Part shown: positions 56,800-64,000 of the stretch, piece after piece
Layout: each line of letters begins with the position of its first letter
Numbering within the stretch: the first letter of the stretch is position 1
Assembly: GCA_014529385.2 (NCBI GenBank)
Contig: CM043953.1
Coordinates: forward strand, 78,048,872 to 78,112,871
DNA length: 64,000 nt
From: Adiantum capillus-veneris
Taxonomy: Eukaryota; Streptophyta; Polypodiopsida; Polypodiales; Pteridaceae
Reading direction: 5' to 3'
Notes under the pieces: generated by a model
Databases searched by the model: none
Seen by the model: only the letters and a program-made list of their open reading frames with translations
What the model was told of the DNA's origin: nothing
Translations under genes and position numbers: made by a program

Positions 56800-57126
56800 T
56801 GTTGGGGGTAAATGCCCTAACGTCACTTCCGATCTCCTTCGGACGGCTTCCACCGCGTAGCTTTGCAAATATATTTTTTACATATTTTTAGCCCACCATT
56901 TTGGGCATGTACAAGAATTACCTCATTTTATTGACCTTTGGGCCACTTGGACTATTTTCAAAGGTTTCACATTGTCCAAGTGATCAAATGGCCCATTTTA
57001 ATAAAAGATTCCCAAAAACCTCATCACTTGAGTTTTTGGACTTCTAAAAACTTACGTTGCTCTCTCCTGCAGCAAGCGCTCAACCCTCTTTCTGCCTCTC
57101 TGCACTCCACCTACGTGCACGCACTT
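56800..57126 (+). repeat. Left part of an LTR interrupted by the chromovirus copy
   Basis: It starts TGTTGGGGGTAAATG directly at the break in the copia integrase. With 63586-63633 it would make a 375-bp LTR ending ttttaac, followed by TGGTAGCAGAGCC (63634-63646), a primer-site variant. The two parts are joined by the CACTT target duplication. The ends do not form a perfect TG/CA pair, so this is a reasoned guess. Confidence 0.5.
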
Positions 57127-57655
57127 TGACAGACTTGGACACTCCAAGTTAAGAATCAACCGCGACAGCACCAAATAACCACTTCAAAACAAGTCATAGA
57201 TCACAATAGATGTACACTGGCCCGGCGGAGTTCCGTGCCTAGAGATATTGGCCCCAAAGACAGGCGCCCCTTTCGGTATTTCTTTGTATATTAATCAAAT
57301 CAAAGTACAAGAGAGTGGCTAGGGTTTCACTCTCAGACTCTGCGTCCAGATGCTCTGAAAAGTGAGGCCCTCACCACTAATTTAAAGGTTACAAGGGATG
57401 CCCAAAAGCAGAGCCCCAAAAGCTTTTTAAAATAAAAAGCATCAGTTCTCTCTCTCTCTTAGAGAGTCTTTTCTCTTTTTTTTATTAAAAAAAAAGCAAA
57501 ATTCTCGTCGCTCATCATTTTCAAAAATTAAAAAAAAAATTTAAAAAAATAAAATTCAGCCTCCGCGATTTCCAAAAATTAGGGTTTGCAGGAATTTTAG
57601 GGTTTCTGGCAGAAATTAGGGTTTCTGTTGTCCACCACGTCATCACTTTGTGACA
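57127..57655 (-). repeat. 3' LTR of the minus-strand copy
   Basis: 529 bp, running ctttgtgaca at the right edge (TGTCACAAAG on the minus strand). It contains telomere-like ttagggttt units at 57575-57630. Confidence 0.88.
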
Positions 57656-58259
57656 TACCCCCCTCTTGAAAGCATTGTAATCGACCGCGATTACGCCTGC
57701 AAAACCGACAAAAGCCATAAACCGTCTTAGCAGACACTGACTGTTAGTACCTATGTACTAGAAACACACATCTAGCACATGTATAAAATCGACAGTCACA
57801 TCAGACGACATCACAGGACATCACATGACATTCAACATTCATTCGGATCTTAGACCATGATTTATCGGCAATGTAGCTAGCAATCACATCTAGGTCCAAT
57901 CGGGACCTCATCGATGTCCGATTGACTAACCCCTATTGCAACCATGTCTATTCGAGATCAATCAGACCAAAATGTTGCAGTCATTTCGGCTATCAGTTCC
58001 TGCACTCAAGAGAAGTCAAGAACAAATCAGTATCATTATCAGGAATTCCATTTCATAAAGTCATCCAGTAGAATACTGTGAGCTCTCAGTATCCCTGAAG
58101 CTCAGAGAGACATCAGTGACTTTAGTATCAAAACCGAGGCATCTGTTGACAAAGGAGCGGAGTAACTCCCCTCTTGTGCATCCCACTGCACCAGATCTTC
58201 GGCCAAGCTGAATTTATGGGTTCCGTTTGGAGTAGACTATGCTAAACCAAAACATCGAG
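57656..58259 (-). other. 3' non-coding region with purine tract
   Basis: Reverse purine tract at 57656-57670, then about 600 bp without coding signal, homologous to 36594-36894 plus 41373-41634 and, in reverse, to 40140-40730. Confidence 0.75.
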
Positions 58260-61200
58260 GTAAAGTTTCACAATCCGAGGAGTATCTGCTAGGTCCTCCT
58301 CCTCCATCCACTTCGCATCAAATGCAGGAAAGTTCTTGAACTAAACCAAGAACCGCCTTCGGACTTTACCTTTCTTCGTATCGTTATGTGCCAAAATCTT
58401 TCAGGAACAAGGATCTCCTCGTTTTCTTCCACTTCGGGTTGCTCATCAGGCTCCCCATCATCAGGCACATCACCCTTAACAGGGTTCAAGACACTCACAT
58501 GCAATGCATTAGGAATCCTCCAAGTATCTGGCAGTTTCAATCGGAAGGAGACATCATTTATCTTGTCAGTGATCTGGAAAGGTCCGTAGTATCGCATACT
58601 AAGCTTTGGAAAAAGCCTCTCCTTTCCCTTTTTCTTTCGTAGGCGTGCCTTCTCAAAAGTAAGAGCACCCAATCATCCTCCTTCAATTTCAAGTCACGAC
58701 GATGGCTATCCGCTGCCTTTTTCTGTCGTTCTTGAGAATCCTGCAAAGTCTCGCGAACCTTGGCAAAAGCCGTATCCAAATCTCGCGAATGTTCATCCGC
58801 TTCAAATATCTAATCTTTCGTGCTCAGGAAGGATGGAACCTTCGTAGCACTTTCAACAATCTCACATGGCGTCTTCCCCGTCGAAGAGTGTATCGTGTTA
58901 TTGTAGGCAAATTCCACCAAAGGTAAGTTCTTTTCCCATTGAGTCTTCTGATCCGAGATACAAGACTTCAATAAATCTAAAATCACTGAATTGGCAATCT
59001 CAAATTGCCGTCAGTCTGCAAGTGGAACGATGACGAGAACTAACCGCGTGCCAATGTTCTCCCAAATTGCCTTCCAAAACAAACTCATAAATCTGGGGTC
59101 TCTGTCGAAGACAATCGTCTCAGACGTGCCATGTAATCGGAAAATCATCGTTATCATTCTGTGTTCTTGGGAGATCAAAAATGAAATCCATTGCAATACT
59201 TTCCCAGGGGTGGGTGGGTATGGGTAAAGGCTGTAACAATCCGTGTGCCTTATGCCTGTCAAACTTGACCTTCTGGCATACTGAGCAACTGCGCACAAAC
59301 TCTTTCACATCCTTTTTGAGTCTCGGCCCAAAGAAGTATCTCTCTACCCCTTTCATGGTGGTAGCAATTCCGTGGTGACCCGTAAAAGGTGGACAATGGC
59401 ATTCAGTCATAACCTTTTCCCTCAACGGCTGTGTAACGCACAACATAGTCTTTTTCATCAAGTAGCCTTCCCGAAGGGAGTATCCAGCTACTGTCTCCCC
59501 ATCCCGTATCCGTGTGAAAATATCTGCAAAATCTGTATCTGTGGCATACTGATCGACCATATCCTCGAAGCTCCTATGATGTATCGCGGAAATAGCCAGA
59601 ACCAACAGTTTCCGAGACAAAGCATCTGCCACCACATTCTTCTGTCCCTGCACATGGACAATCTGGAAGTGGAACTGTGACAAGATGTTCGCCCACCGCA
59701 TCTGCTTTTACGAAAGCTGCTTCTGTGACAAGAAGTAGCGCAAACTCTGATGGTCTGTAAAGACAGTAAAATCCGCTCCGAGTGGGTAATGCCGCCACTG
59801 AGTAAGAGCATGGATAACCGCCAATAGCTCTTTCTCATAAATCTGTGCTATCATCTCCGGCCTAGAGAACAAACGGCTCTCGTAAGCTATGACATGGCCT
59901 TCTTGCATCAAGACCGCACCCAGACTACGACCACAAGCATCACAATATACTTCAAATGACTTCTGCTAGTCCGACAAAGTCAAAATAGGTCCCGTAGTCA
60001 ATTCTCTTTCAATGTCCGAAAGGCAGTCACCTCTGTGGGTCCCCACGAAAAAGGTACTCCTTTCTGTGTCACGGTATGCAAAGGGGAAGCAACCTCTGCA
60101 AACTTTCGTATGAACCGCCTGTAGTACGAACACAGTCCCAAGAAGCTTCTAACTTCATGGACATTCCTCAAATCGGGCCAATCACGGATAGTCTCTATCT
60201 TGGCCGGGTCCATTTGCACTCCTGCTGCTGCTGACACAATGTGTCCCAAAAAGTGTATCTCTGATAGGAAAAATTCACTTTTCTTTGCATTAATCACTAA
60301 CGTGTGATCTCGTAATGCCTGAAAGACTTGAAGCAGATGATCTTTGTGTTCTACCTCATTCTTGGAGAAAACAATGATGTCGTCAAAGAAAGTGCTAACA
60401 AATAGCGTGTACTCTCGAAAAATCATGTCCATCATCCGGTTAAATGTCGCAGGAGCATTGGTTAAGCCAAAAGCCATCACCAAAAACTCAAATAACCCAC
60501 AAGTCGTCCGAAAAGCTGTCTTGTAGACATCTCCTGGCGCTATCCTGATCTGATGATATCCACTCTTCAAGTCAATCCTTCTAAAGCACGAGGATCCCTG
60601 TAACCTGTCCAGTATATCATCGATCCTAGGAATCGGAAATCTGTTCTTGATGGTGATTTTGTTGAGAGCGCTATAATCGATGCACATTCTCCACGATCCG
60701 TCTTTCTTCAAAACCAACAAAACTGGAGAGCAATACGGTGAAGTACTAGGCTGGACAAGACCCTTTTCCAAGAGGTCTTTCACTGGGTTCATAATCTTTT
60801 CATTTTGTACTCGGCTCACACGATAAGGTGGCCGATTCGGTGGCGTGCTTCCAGGTATCAGATCAATGGTTTGATCTTCAGGCCCTCTGAAAAGCAATCG
60901 GCATGAGTGTGGAAAAAAATCTTGGCGTTCTTTTGATCAGGTCAAAACATATTCAACCTTTATCCAGCGTTCAGTTCTCTCCCAAAAGAATGAGTAAGAA
61001 ACTGAAGTTTATCAAGTACAATCTCTAAGCCCTTCATTTATCAAAGTCGCTTTCTTAGCCCGGTAGTCAACCACGGCGCAGTTCTTGTGGTACCAAGGGA
61101 TCCTGAGTAGAACGTCACTCGTGTGCCCTGAACACCCCTGTCATTGCAAACGAAGTTTGCCAATGCTCGGTGTAATGGCAACATCCCATTCGGGTGCCAG

Positions 61201-61360
61201 TCGAACTACGTCCGCCTGTGGCGTCAATCTGTCGGGCGTAATTCCAAATCGAGCCGCCAATTCCAAGTGAAAAGAAGTTGGCCTTGGCTCCTTCAAAAGA
61301 GCTTCCTGATCCTTCACTTTGCCCCAAAAGCGGCAAAGTTTGTACTTTCATTCATTAGAT
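58260..61360 (-). pseudogene. Chromovirus pol (protease to chromodomain)
   Basis: Read from 61360 leftward. Protease is decayed: IGKLRL and [11 protein letters not shown] in shifted frames, active site lost. RT is 60897-59998, the longest open frame (299 residues): [66 protein letters not shown], and palm FFDD (60379-60390) where the family has YxDD or FxDD. RNase H near 59960-59620 has VYCDACGRSLGAVLMQEG, YEKELLAVIHALTQ, FTDHQSLRYFL, NVVADALSRK. Integrase has the zinc part ([23 protein letters not shown]) and [16 protein letters not shown], then loses about 130 bp before FRLHGTSETIVFDRDPRF; the Glu motif is frameshifted (EIANS). GPY/F region RYYGPFQITDKINDVSFRLK; chromodomain frameshifted. 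Confidence 0.88.
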
Positions 61361-62973
61361 TCGGTGCAGGTCCCACGCCATGTGGTACTAGTTCTGCTTT
61401 TCTATCTGCCTTTTCTGCCACATTCCTTAGCTGCTCTCGAACTCTGAGACCTGTCGTCGTCTTTATCATTCTGTTCTTTCTGTGCCTTGTTAGGGCACTT
61501 CGCGGAGATATGTCCCTGCTCCCGCATCCAAAGCACTTCCCCTCTCTGATGAAGCGAGCTCTCTCCTCAGGAGTAAGCTTGGGTCGTGCATCATTTTTCT
61601 CTGGGTTGCTCTTTTTCTTTCTACTTTCATTCCCAGAAGTCGTTTGGCTCGTTGTGTCATGGCCTCATCTGTGGGGTAGGTCAGACTGCCAGAGTGAATG
61701 GCAAAGCCCCGCTTCGCATGACTCATCAACTCCTGAATAGAAGCTAACTTCTGTTCCAAGCAGTGATCTCGGATCTCTGTAGGTAGACCCAAGGTAAACC
61801 GCTCAATCTGTTCTCTGAACGAGATCTTCTTGAATGAAGAGGCTGGTAGAAAAGAGCTCCAGAATCTTTTACAATAAGCATTGATTGTATCTTTCTTGGT
61901 CATCCGAAGATGGTTCCAAGCAGCTCGTACATCTCGTTCATATTCTTGCGTCAACCAAGAAGAAATAAAAAGCTTCTTAAATTTTAGCCATTTAACTGGC
62001 GCACTCTTGTCAAAAGAAGCGTGGACCACCAAGTACGAGCATTCCCCTTAAGGTAAGAGGTAGCTCTCCGAATCTTAGAGTGCTCTGAATAGCGTCCTCC
62101 CGCGAAAGCGATGTCAAACTACTGTATAAAAGACAAAGCCTTCGAAGCATCTGAGTATCCTGAAAAGTATCAAACTTGATCGAGTGGCCACCTTCCTTAA
62201 ACTCTCGGACTTTCTTGCTTTTATCTTCGAGAAAGTCATACTGGTTGGCTTTGTAAAAATTCTTCTTGTTCGTATAAAACTTTCCGTCATCGGAATCTGA
62301 GCTGTCTGTAGAGGAGTCCTCAGTAGAACTGTCAGTCTCTAGGCGAGATGTAGCCTTCTTTGCCTTTTTCTTGCCCTTTCCGAAGCTTTGTTTCTTGCTT
62401 CGCTTTTTACCTTTTCTGTCTTCTTTGCTCGAATCCGAGGAGCTAGAAGAACTATCAGAAGAAGAAGAAGAAGAAGAAGAAGAACTGGGTACTCCTTCAA
62501 ATCAAACACGCTTCTTCTGTTTCTTTGCCTTGTCAAAAGTCGACTGACGACCCAAATAACCTGGAAAGTCAATGCTTTTCTTCTGCTTTTTGCTGTGCTT
62601 TTTGGCTTTCTTTTGTGCGTCAAAAAGCTGAGCAATCCGTGCATCAACCACGTTCTCCAGTTCCTTCTCCGTATATTTTCTTGGAGGCAAAAGGTTTCTT
62701 GAGAGCGGGTTTCGGGAGTGGGGTTGTGGTTCTCTGCCACTCCATCTGTACCTCTTCCAAAGAGGTCTGGTTCATATATTTTGCCATCTTCGGGTCCTTG
62801 GCAAAATTGAGCATCATCTTTGTTGCATCGCCGATCAACTGGCGACGCTCCATCTCTCGCCGCTCCGCCTAAGTAGGCCAAGGCGGGCCATACTCTCTAC
62901 CAGAATCTTCGTTGTGATCCCAGCCCGCATCTCCAGATACAGAGGGAGTCGACTGATCATTGCCTGAAGCCAT
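61361..62973 (-). pseudogene. Chromovirus gag with zinc knuckle
   Basis: The start is MASGNDQSTPSVSGDAG (ATG 62971-62973), 72 bases from the LTR and matching the other copy's MASDKDQLTSSASGD. A TAG replaces Gln after GPPWPT. Then MERRQLIGDATKMMLNFAKD runs to a TGA near 62644. The +1 frame (62690-62502) takes over with RKYTEKELENVVDARIAQLF. The Ser/Lys-rich region follows, then the gag core and VRAAWNHLRMTKKDTINAYC, FTLGLPTEIRDHCLEQKL (62032-61490). The zinc knuckle near 61500-61540 reads CFGC, then EQGHISAKC in the next frame, a one-base loss breaking CX2CX4HX4C. Confidence 0.82.
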
Positions 62974-63030
62974 AGGTGCCGCGGAATAAAAAAATCGGGG
63001 ATCGGATTTCCCGTAGAAGAGAAATCGGCC

Positions 63031-63044
63031 GTGCTCTGATACCA
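63031..63044 (-). promoter_or_regulatory. Primer-binding site of the minus-strand copy
   Basis: Reverse complement of gtgctctgatacca is TGGTATCAGAGCAC, one base from the LTR end. It is identical to the site at 37498-37511. Confidence 0.85.
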
Positions 63045-63045
63045 C

Positions 63046-63580
63046 TGTAACAGACTTGGACACTCCAAGTCAAGAATCAACCGCGACAACACCAAATAAC
63101 CACTTCAAAACAAGTCACAGATCACAATAGATGTACACTGGCCCGGCGGAGTTCCGTGCCTAGAGATATTGGCCCCAAAGACTGGCGCCACTTTCGGTAT
63201 TTCTTTGTATATTAATCAAATCAAAGTACAAGAGAGTGGCTAGGGTTTCACTCTCAGACTCTGCGTCCAGATGCTCTGAAAAGTGAGGCCCTCACCACTA
63301 ATTTAAAGGTTACAAGGGATGCCCAAAAGCAGAGCCCCAAAAGCTTTTTAAAATAAAAAGCATCAGTTCTCTCTCTCTTAGAGACTCTTTTCTCTTTTTT
63401 TTATTAAAAAAAAAAGCAAAATTCGTGTCGCTCATCATTTTCAAAATAAAAAATAAAAAAATTCAGCCTCCGAGATTTTCGGAAATTAGGGTTTCTGGCA
63501 GAAATGAGGGTTTGCAGGAATTTAGGGTTTCTAGCAGAAATTAGGGTTTCTGCTGTCCGCCAAGTCATCACTTTGTGACA
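63046..63580 (-). repeat. 5' LTR of the minus-strand copy
   Basis: 535 bp, TGTCACAAAG to CTGTTACA on the minus strand. It carries telomere-like ttagggttt units (63484-63558) and the core GGCGCCAGTCTTTGGGGCCA near 63165-63190. Confidence 0.88.
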
Positions 63581-63585
63581 CACTT

Positions 63586-64000
63586 TGTTGCCCAAACTTA
63601 CCCAACTTGGGTTCCCGAACCTTCTCTTTTAACTGGTAGCAGAGCCTCATGCAAATTCCTCATGAGGAGTTTGTCGCGAACAGCTGAGGATTGCCGCTCT
63701 ACATCCTCGAGAAGCTTTCTCTCCCATTTGACGAAGTTTTCATCGCGGGTAGTCTCTCCGACAAGGAAATTTGTAAACAAAGGTGTTTTTAATCCATTTT
63801 TGGACAAATTTTAGCATTTATAGGTCAATTTTAGCAATGAAAATCAGGCATTTTGATGCACATAGCTTGCACATTTATCAATTTGTGGTTTGTGCACCTG
63901 CAATTGTGAAAATCCCCGAATTTTTTGGTGAGAAATTCGAAAATTCAGCATGTTGTAATTTTTTGCCGAAAATTTCAAAAATTAATAAATTTTAGAAAAT
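63586..64000 (+). other. Right part of interrupted LTR, primer-like site and leader
   Basis: 63586-63633 completes the LTR begun at 56800. TGGTAGCAGAGCC at 63634-63646 differs from the usual primer site by T to G at one place. The rest has no gene: a 69-residue minus-strand frame (63598-63807, WERKLLEDVERQSSAVRDKL) has natural-looking composition but no domain I know. Confidence 0.4.

Larger units (their letters stand above)
57127..63580 (-). mobile_element. Near-complete chromovirus copy with target duplication CACTT
   Basis: 6454 bp between CACTT copies (57122-57126 and 63581-63585). LTRs are 57127-57655 (529 bp) and 63046-63580 (535 bp). In their first roughly 320 bp I count about five substitutions and one 2-bp gap, so insertion is fairly recent. 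On the minus strand the order is LTR, primer-binding site (63031-63044), gag, zinc knuckle, protease, RT, RNase H, integrase, chromodomain, 3' non-coding, purine tract (57656-57670 in reverse), LTR. Stops, frameshifts and an integrase deletion show that this copy is not autonomous. Confidence 0.9.

Noticed and set aside
63598-63807. 69-codon minus-strand gene
   Set aside because: Composition looks natural, but it lies across a primer-like site and LTR end; without a domain or context I do not call it.

Overview
The window is eukaryotic plant DNA: GT-AG introns, TATA boxes, long TC/GA/CA microsatellites, hAT, Ty1/copia and Ty3/gypsy (chromovirus) remnants, and TTTAGGG-like tracts. A cyanovirin-N homolog with a signal peptide, together with the style of the gypsy elements, suggests a seed-free vascular plant, most likely a fern with a large repeat-filled genome. 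The taxon is an inference. Bacterial-type genes, rRNA, tRNA genes and CRISPR are not seen.

Three stretches look host-derived. (1) 3232-3935 (-): a broken zinc-finger gene resembling the ZNF862/hAT-derived family, cut by a 382-bp tandem duplication. (2) 5256-5759 (+): a two-exon gene with a TATA box, signal peptide and cyanovirin-N-like lectin domain; its end coincides with a small inverted-repeat element. (3) 31130-31704 (+): the first two coding exons of a mannose-1-phosphate guanylyltransferase (GMPPA-like) gene. No later exon is recognised, so the downstream retroelement block may lie in a giant intron, or the gene may be a fragment.

1-33 kb is a mosaic of old, broken elements: several gypsy families (1-1830, 6411-8235, 13810-14455, 21400-24500, 26240-28556), a hAT transposase (9978-11873) preceded by an array of seven hairpins, a copia/gypsy-type LTR with primer-binding site, tRNA-derived SINE-like pieces and a microsatellite-rich belt (16-20 kb).

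33-64 kb is dominated by one chromovirus family whose LTRs begin TGTCACAAA and end near GTTACA, with an initiator-Met-tRNA-type primer-binding site and a purine tract. An outer plus-strand copy (33338-47353) contains a minus-strand copy (34144-44662). That copy in turn holds a small non-coding LTR element (34186-36127, near-perfect 5-bp target duplication) and a deleted plus-strand copy (36895-41372, target duplication TGCAG). A nearly complete minus-strand copy (57127-63580, target duplication CACTT) sits inside another LTR. A solo LTR (52392-52921, target duplication GCAAA), a TRIM-like miniature element (47989-48878), a CGTACG-ended insertion and a copia integrase fill the gaps. Every recognisable element ORF carries stops, frameshifts or deletions. 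The chromovirus gag is split between two overlapping frames at the same place in two separate copies.
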